From positions 1-43,952 of the forward strand of contig CAJWDP010000025.1 in assembly GCA_913030835.1 (NCBI GenBank): a DNA stretch of 43,952 nt. Reading direction: 5' to 3'. Source of the stretch: an uncultured Flavobacteriales bacterium (GTDB lineage Bacteria; Bacteroidota; Bacteroidia; Flavobacteriales_D; Parvicellaceae). The notes beneath the pieces were generated by a model that saw only the letters and a program-made list of their open reading frames with translations, searched no databases and was not told the origin of the DNA. Position 1 is the first letter of the stretch. Every line of letters begins with the position of its first letter. Below, one piece after another: positions 18,189-25,735 of this stretch. The position numbers and the translations under genes were made by a program.

Positions 18189-19375
18189 TGTGAATTTTCT
18201 TTAGTTCTCCTTACCCCTTCTTGAACGGTAATTTTTTCTCCATTGTAATAGGCAACGATAAAAGCTGAATCAAACCCGATATTCCTTACATCTTTTTGCC
18301 TTGATTTAGCTTCTTCAAAGGTAAAAAAGTTTCCTACAGTATATTTATATATCCCGTTTAACTGATGCTGCTCTACATCATTTAGTCCTTTAAAATTAGC
18401 TGCGATTGTAGGTATGGAAACGGATGAAGCGGAAATTTGCACTTTAAAAACAACTTGTTCTTTGTTCTCCGGCACCACCTTTACTTCCGGTTTTTCTTCA
18501 TGAACAATTTCTTTTACCTGTTCTTTTTGCTCTTCTTTTTCTGAAATTGAATGGTTCACACCATCGATCTGGTCTTTGTATTTCTTGAATCCAATGTAAA
18601 TGCTCTTGGCTAATTCGTCCTGGCCGATTGCACTAGACAGATATTTTTCTTCCTGAGCGTTCGACAAAAAACCCAACTCAATTAAGATGGCGGGCATTGT
18701 AGTGCGATACAGCACCATGAATCCTGCCTGCTTAACTCCACGATCAAATCGTTTGGCGTCATGGACAAAGCTACTTTGAACAGAATTGGCAAAGTTCAGG
18801 CTCTGGTCCAAATACGCATTTTGTCGCATAGCCAACCCGATGTACGCATCCGGATCTTTTGGGTCAAAGTCCTGGTATTTCGAACCATGATCATCTTCCA
18901 TTAAAATTGAAGAGTTTTCTTTTTTCGCTATTTCAAGAGCCGCTGCAGATTTGTGGAGTCCCAACACCCATACTTCTGCACCGGCCGCCTTCTTATTCAC
19001 AGCTGCATTTGCATGTATAGAGACAAATACGTCTGCACTTATAGAATTGGCTTTCTTTGCCCGTTCCGCTAGCCCAATGAACACATCGGTAAAGCGAGTA
19101 TACACCACTTCAATGTTGGGATGTTTTTCTTTTAGCATGTTGCCAAATTTCAATGCGACAGAAAGCGCAACGTCTTTTTCATACGTCTTATTGACCCCGA
19201 TCGCTCCCGGATCTTTCCCTCCATGACCGGGGTCGATCACCACCGTTCTGATTCCAATATTTTCTTGAGACCAGCACGTCCCAAGGGAAACAATTATCAC
19301 AAGAAAAAGCGAAAAAATACGTTTCTTCGCATACAGTATAATCGAGCTATAGCCGTTGGATGTAAACCCTTTCAT
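18185..19375 (-). CDS. N-acetylmuramoyl-L-alanine amidase (Amidase_3)
   Basis: This zinc amidase cleaves the bond between MurNAc and the peptide stem in peptidoglycan. Motifs in order are VVIDPGHGGKDPGA (first zinc histidine), NKTYEKDVALSVAL (zinc glutamate), VFVSIHANA (second histidine) and AILIELGFLSN (catalytic glutamate). A lysine/glutamate-rich linker follows, and the C-terminus (VVFKVQISAS ... YKYTVGNFFTFEEA) looks like a SPOR-type septal peptidoglycan-binding domain. I chose the ATG at 19375, giving 396 residues, because it leaves a signal peptide ending near LGTCWSQ and has an A-rich leader. An ATG at 19411 is possible. A longer reading frame to 19498 starts upstream of the likely promoter and is rejected. 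Confidence 0.92.
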   Translation of the reverse strand: MKGFTSNGYSSIILYAKKRIFSLFLVIIVSLGTCWSQENIGIRTVVIDPGHGGKDPGAIGVNKTYEKDVALSVALKFGNMLKEKHPNIEVVYTRFTDVFIGLAERAKKANSISADVFVSIHANAAVNKKAAGAEVWVLGLHKSAAALEIAKKENSSILMEDDHGSKYQDFDPKDPDAYIGLAMRQNAYLDQSLNFANSVQSSFVHDAKRFDRGVKQAGFMVLYRTTMPAILIELGFLSNAQEEKYLSSAIGQDELAKSIYIGFKKYKDQIDGVNHSISEKEEQKEQVKEIVHEEKPEVKVVPENKEQVVFKVQISASSVSIPTIAANFKGLNDVEQHQLNGIYKYTVGNFFTFEEAKSRQKDVRNIGFDSAFIVAYYNGEKITVQEGVRRTKENSQ

Positions 19376-19382
19376 ATCTTTT
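19356..19382 (+). promoter_or_regulatory. Weak candidate promoter for the LptD-like gene
   Basis: A TTG at 19356-19358 is followed after 16 bases by TATCTTTT at 19375-19382, which matches seven of eight positions of TAnnTTTG if the final G is ignored. The spacing is one base short of the usual range. Transcription would begin around 19387-19389, just before the GTG and TTG candidate starts at 19392 and 19395. Low confidence. Confidence 0.2.
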
Positions 19383-19391
19383 TTCTTCAAG

Positions 19392-21992
19392 GTGTTGTAC
19401 GTATCTAGCATAAAGCGTACCAACAAAAGTAACTTCGTTAACCGTAAAACAAACGGAGGCTTTCTTGTACTTATCCTTGTAATGCTGTTGATAATCAATT
19501 CTTCCTATTCTCAAACGTCAGAGCTGGATTCTAATCAAGTGGACACTGTTGCAGTGAATTTTGATGCTCCTGTAGAATATAACGCAGAAGACTCGATGAT
19601 ATTTGATATTCCCTTGCAACAGGTTTATTTGTTCGGGAAGGCGCACGTCACATATGGTGAAATCCAATTGGACGCAGACTACATCGAATTCAATTTTGAC
19701 ACAAAAACTGCACTAGCAAAATACACACTGGATTCTGTCGGAAAAAAAATCGGAAAACCTCTGTTTATTGAGAGTGGAGACCAATACGAAATGGATAGTA
19801 TTCGTTATAATTTTGACACAAAAAAAGGAATTATATACAACGTTCGAACAGAACAAGCGGAAGGATTTCTGACTTCAGAGGTAGTAAAGAAACAACCCAA
19901 CGATCACGTCCATGTGTCCAAAGGAAAATATACCACCTGTGACCTTGAGGACCCCCACTTTTATTTCAAACTTAGCAAAGCAATCGTCATACCAGATGAC
20001 AAAATTGTATCAGGACCATTGAACTTGTGGATTGCGGATATACCAACTCCTTTAGGGCTTCCATTCGGTTATTTTCCGAATAAAAAAGGAGGAACAAATG
20101 GGATTGTTATTCCCACCTATGGCAATTCTCCTAGCCTCGGTTATTTTCTACAAGGCCTTGGCTATTATCACCATTTTGGTGGTAAATTTGACACACAGCT
20201 GTTGGGAGACATTTACTCCAGAGGAAGCTGGGGACTTAGAAACATCACCCGTTACAAAAAGCGGTATAAATTCAATGGAACATTTAATGTTCAGTATTCG
20301 AATTTGCGAATTTCTGAGCCTGAGTTTCCGGATTACTCAAAGACTTCCCAATTTTTCATTCGCTGGTCTCACAATCAGGATCCGAAAGCTACACCGGGAT
20401 CTCGGTTTACGGCAAATGTAAACCTTGGATCAATCAACAATTTTGAAAACAATTTCAATAGTACAAGCATCGACTATTTATCCAACACATTTAACTCCAA
20501 TGTTCGATGGAGCAAAACATTCAACAATTCGCCATTTACAATGAGTGTCAATCTGCGGCATACGCAAAATACACTAACCGAAATTGTCTCTGTTACATTG
20601 CCGGAAGCCAATATCAATCAAAACAGGATTTACCCTTTAAGAAACATCGGTAGATCAAAAAACAAATTCATCAGAAACCTGACCCAAAATACCGGATTCA
20701 GCCAAAGCTTCGACATCAAAAATGACATCAGCGACTCAGCAAAGAATTTTGCACTGAACAACATTCCGGAACTCACAGAAAACATGAGAAATGGAATGAG
20801 ACACAACGCTAATCTCAACACTTCGGTCAAGCTGGGCCCATTCACCTTGAATCCTGCGGCGAGATACACCGGAAGATACTATTTGCAGTACCTTCAGAAA
20901 ACATATAATGCTTCCGACACTACAGTGACCACAGACACAATCAATAGTCCTAGAGGCGCCCATGAAGCAAGCTTCAGTGCAAATTTGAGCACAAAAATTT
21001 ACGGCATGTATGGATTTGCCGGATTCTTAAAGGGAAAAAGAGATGCCGAGATCAGACACGTTTTGACTCCAAACGTCAATTTTACCTACACACCGAATTT
21101 CAGCACCGACATCGAAGGGAATTTCGGTCCAGAGGGATCAATTGCAACATATTCTCCTTTTGACATCGGGATTTATGGAAAACCAAGCAATACGGAGAGC
21201 GGTGTCGTTTCATTCAGCCTAATCAATGGAATCGACATGAAATTCTGGGATCAGAAAGACACCACAGAGCTGGAAAATAGAAAGAAGAAGAAAGTTAAGC
21301 TCATTGAAAATTTTGTGCTCAGCTCCTCATACGACTTTATGCGAGACTCAATGAACTTATCCAACATTTCATTGACCGGAAGAACCAAGCTTTTTAAGGC
21401 ACTAAACTTAAACTTCAAAGCATTCCTTGACCCCTATTTTTATGACGAAGGAACCAGAATCAATACGTTTCGCGTTAATCAAGATGGCAGGTTGGGAACG
21501 ATTATTTCTACCAATCTTGCACTTGGGTATAATCTAAGAAGCAAGAAGAAGTCAGGCACCAAAAATCTTGATAATGTTTCTGAAGATCAGCAAAGTCAAT
21601 TTGAGTCACTGTCCGATGCCTATGTTGACTTCACCATCCCTTGGCAAATGAATATTTCTTATAACGTTTCAACCTTTCGGTCTGCTATCAACACAGAGGA
21701 TGATACCACGACAATTTCCCAAACCATGCGCTTAAGTGGGGACATTGGACTAACCAAGAAATGGAGAATTGGAATTAATACAGGTTTTGATTTTAGAACC
21801 AAGGAATTCAATTATACCACGGTTTCCATTTATCGCGACATGCATTGTTGGGAAGGTCAATTCAATTGGATTCCGTTTGGAGCAAGAAAAAGCTTTACGC
21901 TTACCATTAACGTAAAAGCTGCCATTTTAAAAGACCTCCGAATTCAGCGAAAAAGAGCCTGGTATGATAATGCATTCGGAGAAGGCCTCTAA
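19392..21992 (+). CDS. lptD: LptD-like outer-membrane LPS assembly protein
   Basis: The 866-residue protein fits the Bacteroidota LptD family. It has a signal segment (FLVLILVMLLIINSSYSQ), then an OstA-type jellyroll (about residues 40-170, for example YLFGKAHVTYGEIQLDADYIEFNFD), a conserved junction (GPLNLWIADIPTPLGLPFGYFP), and a long stretch of alternating strands ending in a beta-barrel. The family inserts lipopolysaccharide into the outer leaflet. The start is uncertain: no ATG precedes the signal peptide, and the first in-frame ATG, at 19482, lies within it. The candidates are GTG 19392 and TTG 19395; a TTG at 19356 would also extend the frame. The start lies between the two candidate starts of the divergent amidase, so the 5' ends of the two genes overlap or nearly overlap. 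Confidence 0.88.
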   Translation: MLYVSSIKRTNKSNFVNRKTNGGFLVLILVMLLIINSSYSQTSELDSNQVDTVAVNFDAPVEYNAEDSMIFDIPLQQVYLFGKAHVTYGEIQLDADYIEFNFDTKTALAKYTLDSVGKKIGKPLFIESGDQYEMDSIRYNFDTKKGIIYNVRTEQAEGFLTSEVVKKQPNDHVHVSKGKYTTCDLEDPHFYFKLSKAIVIPDDKIVSGPLNLWIADIPTPLGLPFGYFPNKKGGTNGIVIPTYGNSPSLGYFLQGLGYYHHFGGKFDTQLLGDIYSRGSWGLRNITRYKKRYKFNGTFNVQYSNLRISEPEFPDYSKTSQFFIRWSHNQDPKATPGSRFTANVNLGSINNFENNFNSTSIDYLSNTFNSNVRWSKTFNNSPFTMSVNLRHTQNTLTEIVSVTLPEANINQNRIYPLRNIGRSKNKFIRNLTQNTGFSQSFDIKNDISDSAKNFALNNIPELTENMRNGMRHNANLNTSVKLGPFTLNPAARYTGRYYLQYLQKTYNASDTTVTTDTINSPRGAHEASFSANLSTKIYGMYGFAGFLKGKRDAEIRHVLTPNVNFTYTPNFSTDIEGNFGPEGSIATYSPFDIGIYGKPSNTESGVVSFSLINGIDMKFWDQKDTTELENRKKKKVKLIENFVLSSSYDFMRDSMNLSNISLTGRTKLFKALNLNFKAFLDPYFYDEGTRINTFRVNQDGRLGTIISTNLALGYNLRSKKKSGTKNLDNVSEDQQSQFESLSDAYVDFTIPWQMNISYNVSTFRSAINTEDDTTTISQTMRLSGDIGLTKKWRIGINTGFDFRTKEFNYTTVSIYRDMHCWEGQFNWIPFGARKSFTLTINVKAAILKDLRIQRKRAWYDNAFGEGL
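19424..19452 (-). promoter_or_regulatory. Bacteroidota-type promoter for the amidase-MCE-FeS operon
   Basis: On the minus strand a TTG (19452-19450) is followed after 18 bases by TACTTTTG (19431-19424). Spacing and both boxes match the TTG-N17-23-TAnnTTTG consensus. Transcription would begin near 19417-19419, which supports an amidase start at 19411 or 19375 rather than farther upstream. The promoter lies inside the first 25 codons of the LptD-like gene. Confidence 0.6.
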
Positions 21993-22027
21993 TTCCCTGC
22001 TTCGGTAAAATAACCGACTTATATTGT

Positions 22028-22035
22028 TACATTTG
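22028..22035 (+). promoter_or_regulatory. TAnnTTTG (-7) box before slyD-like gene
   Basis: TACATTTG ends five bases before the ATG at 22040. The predicted transcription start falls at about the ATG, so the message would be leaderless or nearly so. No TTG at standard spacing was found. Confidence 0.35.
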
Positions 22036-22039
22036 CCGC

Positions 22040-22534
22040 ATGAAAATTGCACAAGATACTGTAGTCACCATGCATTATGTTCTTAAGAACGACAATGGAG
22101 ACATTATTGACCAATCGAATGAAGATAGCGGACCTCTTTCCATTTTACAGGGTCACGGTAATATAATTCCGGGATTGGAAGAAGAACTATTTGGAAAGAT
22201 AAAAGGCGAATCATTCTCGGCTACTGTCGAACCCACTAAAGGTTATGGAGAATACAATGAGCACATGGTACAGATCGTACCGCTTAGTGGCTTCCGATCC
22301 GATGACGAAAACGAAAAACTCGAAACCGGAATGCAGGTGGAGGTAGAAACCAACCAGGGGCGTGCAGTTGCACTTGTAACCAATATAGAAGGCGAAGAGG
22401 TAACACTCGATCTAAATCATCCATTAGCCGGAGAAACATTGAATTTCGAGATAGAAATTGTCGATGTGCGAGCAGCTGAAGAGGATGAAATTTCACACGG
22501 TCACGCTCACGGACCCCATGGTCATCACCACTAA
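22040..22534 (+). CDS. SlyD-type FKBP peptidyl-prolyl isomerase
   Basis: The 164-residue cytoplasmic protein has the SlyD layout: an FKBP half (TVVTMHYVLKNDNGDIIDQS, GHGNIIPGLEEELFGKIKGE), the insert-in-flap chaperone domain in the middle (about residues 75-125), the return strand LNHPLAGETLNFEIEIVDV, and a histidine-rich tail HGHAHGPHGHHH. These enzymes isomerise proline peptide bonds, act as folding chaperones and bind nickel or other metals through the tail. It lies behind the LptD-like gene and in front of ridA, 31 bases away. Confidence 0.93.
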   Translation: MKIAQDTVVTMHYVLKNDNGDIIDQSNEDSGPLSILQGHGNIIPGLEEELFGKIKGESFSATVEPTKGYGEYNEHMVQIVPLSGFRSDDENEKLETGMQVEVETNQGRAVALVTNIEGEEVTLDLNHPLAGETLNFEIEIVDVRAAEEDEISHGHAHGPHGHHH

Positions 22535-22565
22535 TTACTGGAATTTTCGAAATCATTCCATTCCG

Positions 22566-22961
22566 ATGAAAAAGAAAATTATTCAAACAAAGGAAGCTCC
22601 GGCACCAATTGGCCCATACAATCAGGCGGTTATTTGCAACGGGTTACTTTTTATGAGCGGTCAAATTGCAATCGACCCCAACACCGGGGAACTAGTGCTG
22701 GACACCGTCATAGATGAAACAACATTGGTGATGAACAACATTAAAGCAATTTTAGCAACCGCCGGTTGTGGTTTTGATGATGTAATTAAATGCAGCATCT
22801 TTCTTTCAGACATGAATAATTTCAATGCCGTAAATGAAGTATACGGCTCTTATTTTACATCTAATTTTCCCGCACGTGAGTGTGTAGAGGTCAGTGTGTT
22901 ACCAAAAAACGTAAATGTAGAAATCTCGGTTATTGCTGCTCTTCCCGAGCATAATCAGTAA
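22566..22961 (+). CDS. ridA: RidA family enamine/imine deaminase
   Basis: The 131-residue protein is typical of RidA (YjgF/YER057c/UK114). It shows APAPIGPYNQAV, LLFMSGQIAIDP, the central VMNNIKAILATAGCGFDDV helix, and PARECVEVSVLPKNVNVEIS with the conserved active-site arginine. RidA hydrolyses reactive 2-aminoacrylate and related enamines made by PLP enzymes. An open frame extends back to 22458 inside the slyD-like gene, but the family N-terminus matches ATG 22566. The last 32 bases overlap the convergent membrane-protein gene. Confidence 0.94.
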   Translation: MKKKIIQTKEAPAPIGPYNQAVICNGLLFMSGQIAIDPNTGELVLDTVIDETTLVMNNIKAILATAGCGFDDVIKCSIFLSDMNNFNAVNEVYGSYFTSNFPARECVEVSVLPKNVNVEISVIAALPEHNQ

Positions 22962-23424
22962 TCTCTTTTTCCTCTGCCTGAGCCCCTTTTTTCTCCATTT
23001 TCCCTAAGTGAACGGCAAAAAGTCCTACACAAAGAGCACTAAATCCAAGCGACTCGAGAGGGAAATCAAATCCTTTAAACCAAGGAAATATGATACAAGC
23101 CACACATGCAATAGTATACAATAGCACACCGACCCTCTTCATCCTATAGATTAAAGCAATGGAAATCAAACTAAATAAGTGAAAACTTGCATATGGAAAA
23201 AAAAACGTGCTACCCATTTCTCTAAACTCCTCGTAGCCTTCAAATCTCGAAGAATCTGCAGGGGCATACGTTGCAAAACAACCTAAAGCAATCATCAATA
23301 CTAAAATAAGGGTGCTCCAAGAAAACAATAAGTAACAAGTCCATTGGAGCAACTTATTCGGATCCTCCTTGCCAAAGACCCTTCTCTTAAACCATTGTAT
23401 TTTAACATCATCCTGAAAACCCAT
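22930..23424 (-). CDS. Uncharacterised four-helix membrane protein
   Basis: The 164-residue protein has four hydrophobic segments (about residues 30-50, 75-95, 98-114 and 118-138), a charged N-terminus (KIQWFKRRVFGKEDPNK) and a glutamate-rich C-terminal tail. I do not recognise a family or any catalytic residue. It is the last gene of a minus-strand cluster after the M61 peptidase and a similar-sized membrane protein, with a 9-base gap to the latter. The two may form a pair, but they are not obviously homologous to each other. Its 3' end overlaps ridA by 32 bases. Confidence 0.7.
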   Translation of the reverse strand: MGFQDDVKIQWFKRRVFGKEDPNKLLQWTCYLLFSWSTLILVLMIALGCFATYAPADSSRFEGYEEFREMGSTFFFPYASFHLFSLISIALIYRMKRVGVLLYTIACVACIIFPWFKGFDFPLESLGFSALCVGLFAVHLGKMEKKGAQAEEKEITDYAREEQQ

Positions 23425-23433
23425 ACTACTTTA

Positions 23434-23952
23434 TTAGCCGACCGTTGGTTTTTTCTGCATATTCTTCCTTTGAATGCCCCACATGATGACAAACAGTAGC
23501 ATTATAAAAAGATCTCCGTATCCCAGCACGCGAAACAATGGATAAAAATCAAGCCCAATCATATAGATAGGAATGAGCATATAAGCTAATTGGCACACAG
23601 CATAGATCTCAAAACCTATTTTTATTCGATAAAATAAAAAGGCCACGCCTAACAATATCGGTAAGTTGATCAGTCCAATAATTAAAAACAATCTGGCTAT
23701 TTTCTTTAACCCAAGAGGAGTGGTATCTACCCCCTGTTTATCCCACTCCACAATGTTTTGCTCATATAATTCTTTGGCTGGATTTCCTTCTTCAAACTCC
23801 TCGTTTACATACGTTTCAATTCCCATGTAGTAGCTCAGATCAGAAACAGCTGAAAACACGAACCCCAGCATGCTCAGAATTCCAAGGATAATGATCGGTC
23901 TTGAAGCTACCTTGGAGCTTTTCTTTGCGTTATTTTTTAATTGTTTAGCCAC
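23434..23952 (-). CDS. Uncharacterised four-helix membrane protein
   Basis: The 172-residue protein begins at a GTG that lies within the end of the M61 peptidase gene (16-base overlap), so its translation is probably coupled to it. It has a lysine-rich N-terminus (AKQLKNNAKKSSK), then hydrophobic segments at about residues 19-37, 86-106, 112-133 and 142-160. An acidic, extra-helical loop (YVNEEFEEGNPAKELYEQN) separates the first and second. No family is recognised and no active-site motif is visible. Neighbourhood suggests a membrane function alongside the peptidase, which is only a guess. Confidence 0.7.
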   Translation of the reverse strand: MAKQLKNNAKKSSKVASRPIIILGILSMLGFVFSAVSDLSYYMGIETYVNEEFEEGNPAKELYEQNIVEWDKQGVDTTPLGLKKIARLFLIIGLINLPILLGVAFLFYRIKIGFEIYAVCQLAYMLIPIYMIGLDFYPLFRVLGYGDLFIMLLFVIMWGIQRKNMQKKPTVG

Positions 23953-25646
23953 AGCTCGAAATTTTGTGATTGTTCATCCGATTTGGTCTTAAGATTTCGT
24001 ATTCGACATTTTTTAAACCCATTTGCATAATCGGGCGAAATCATAGCTGTTCGACATTGACCGTTTCGAATCAATCCAATCTCCAATTTATCTCTACCAA
24101 AATAAGATAACCAATCATCGAGATCATTATTAAGTGCAAAACCATTCACCGAAACAAGCTTATCGTTGCGAATGATATCGGACTGGTAAGCATCTGAATC
24201 GAGTGCAACGTCAGATACGATAAATCCATTTTCTGCATAATTACCTTTCAATCCAATCCTCCTTGTCCAGGAAGTCGAGTCCACCACTTCCACCTCTAAA
24301 CCCAACACATTCAGGCTTTCTTCAATTTCAGCTATATAATCCGACGGGGTTTCTACCAATTCAAAATAGGGTGCCATATCGCATTCTGCCACTTCCGATA
24401 AAGTTTGTACGTAATCTTCCCTCGAATACCCTTTTCCAGCACAGGCCAATTCAACATACATTCTTTTCATTACCTCACTCAATCCGTAATTTGAATTCGA
24501 AGATTTGATCAATGCTACATCAAGGATAAAAGAAAAAAGACACCCTTCCGTATAAATGGATGTTTTCCTGTCCGGCACCCCAGGGGTGTATCCATCCAAC
24601 CAGGTATCAAACGAGCTATCCGCAACAGACATGTTAAATCGTCCACCATTATGGATATGTCGATCTAAATAAGTTTCAAGTTCTTTAAAGTACTGTGTTT
24701 CATCAATTACACCTGAGGCAAACAACAGCTTATCTCCCATGTAGGTAGTAACGCCTTCATAAACATATCCTAATCGCGAGTAATTTTCACGAGTATAATC
24801 ATAGGGGTACATGTCATCAGGACGCAACGTTTTTACATTCCAAACATGATATAGTTCGTGACTCGACACACCAAGGAAATCTATGTATCGCTTGCTCATC
24901 AAATCATATCCGGGCCCAATTAAACATACCGTGGATGATTGATGTTCCACTCCATGATACGACCTGTATGGCGTTATCTGAAACAGAAAATGAAATTGTT
25001 TTCTTGGAAATGTACCGAAGCGATCAATTTGCTCATTTGCAAACCGTTCAAAATCCATTTGAATTTTTGCCCAATTTGGTTTGATCTCCCCTTGAAACCA
25101 AATATGAAATTCAATTCCTTGCACATCAAATTGTTCGTGCTGAAGAGTTGGGCTTGCAATAAATGGTGAATCCGCTAATTCGTGAAAATCATTGGTTCTG
25201 AACGTGAAATCATCTATCCTCTCCATACCGGTAGCCACTTCATAAGGATAAGGCACATCCACATGCACTACACACTCCTGATCCATCTTATTCGGACAAT
25301 ACAAACAACAATTTACCGGATTGACATACATTTGATCGTAGCTCAAATAAGTAGAGCCAGCATTCAGCTCCGCGGAATAGTACGTATATTCAATCACAAC
25401 CTCCTGAACCTTTTCGACACGAATCTCCCAGATATCTTTCGACAGTTTAGTAAATTTCAACTCCTGTCCATCCTGATCCATAACCTGAAACTGTTGAATG
25501 TTCTTTGCGAAATTTGCAAGCTCATAACGTCCCGGTCTCCACGCGGGAAGTTGAACCAACAATCGTTCTTCATTCACCTTATCAATTACAACTTGAACAG
25601 TTAGAATATGGCTTTCTGAATTTTTCGCTGAAAATGTATATTTCAT
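23937..25646 (-). CDS. M61 family metallopeptidase with PDZ domain
   Basis: The 569-residue protein fits the M61 (glycyl aminopeptidase-like) family. The N-terminal part is a beta-rich domain (QLPAWRPGRYELANFAKNI near residue 33). The catalytic domain has the zinc motif HELYH at residues 263-267 followed by NVKTLRPDDM and, downstream, YVYEGVTTYMGD with the third zinc-ligand glutamate. A PDZ domain lies near residues 470-540 (GFIVSDVALDSDAYQSD ... KLVSVNGFAL). No signal peptide is visible, so the protein appears cytoplasmic. Expected activity is aminopeptidase-like with a preference for glycine or alanine; this is known for the family, not shown here. Confidence 0.93.
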   Translation of the reverse strand: MKYTFSAKNSESHILTVQVVIDKVNEERLLVQLPAWRPGRYELANFAKNIQQFQVMDQDGQELKFTKLSKDIWEIRVEKVQEVVIEYTYYSAELNAGSTYLSYDQMYVNPVNCCLYCPNKMDQECVVHVDVPYPYEVATGMERIDDFTFRTNDFHELADSPFIASPTLQHEQFDVQGIEFHIWFQGEIKPNWAKIQMDFERFANEQIDRFGTFPRKQFHFLFQITPYRSYHGVEHQSSTVCLIGPGYDLMSKRYIDFLGVSSHELYHVWNVKTLRPDDMYPYDYTRENYSRLGYVYEGVTTYMGDKLLFASGVIDETQYFKELETYLDRHIHNGGRFNMSVADSSFDTWLDGYTPGVPDRKTSIYTEGCLFSFILDVALIKSSNSNYGLSEVMKRMYVELACAGKGYSREDYVQTLSEVAECDMAPYFELVETPSDYIAEIEESLNVLGLEVEVVDSTSWTRRIGLKGNYAENGFIVSDVALDSDAYQSDIIRNDKLVSVNGFALNNDLDDWLSYFGRDKLEIGLIRNGQCRTAMISPDYANGFKKCRIRNLKTKSDEQSQNFELWLNN

Positions 25647-25714
25647 AATGAATCAATTGGCGGATAAACTTAGCCAATTTTCAGTTCTTTCTAATCAAAG
25701 TTTTCTTAAATTCG

Positions 25715-25730
25715 CCTCACTTAAATGAGG
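25715..25730 (+). promoter_or_regulatory. Small inverted repeat covering the lpd ribosome-binding region
   Basis: CCTCA, a six-base loop CTTAAA, and TGAGG form a five-pair stem ending five bases before the lpd ATG. The right arm contains the purine-rich GAGG that would act as ribosome-binding site. The stem is short and could be chance, but it would place the binding site in a hairpin. Confidence 0.25.
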
Positions 25731-25735
25731 AAAAT

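Noticed and set aside
19376-19498. N-terminal extension of the amidase to 19498
   Set aside because: It lies across and upstream of a good minus-strand promoter (19452-19424) and places a long basic segment before the signal peptide.
22458-22565. Upstream extension of the ridA frame
   Set aside because: The extra 36 codons lie within the slyD-like gene and do not resemble RidA; family members begin at the ATG at 22566.
25182-25604. Plus-strand frame of 140 codons
   Set aside because: Antisense to the N-terminal part of the M61 peptidase, rich in His and Ile as expected for a shadow frame, and without a recognisable domain.
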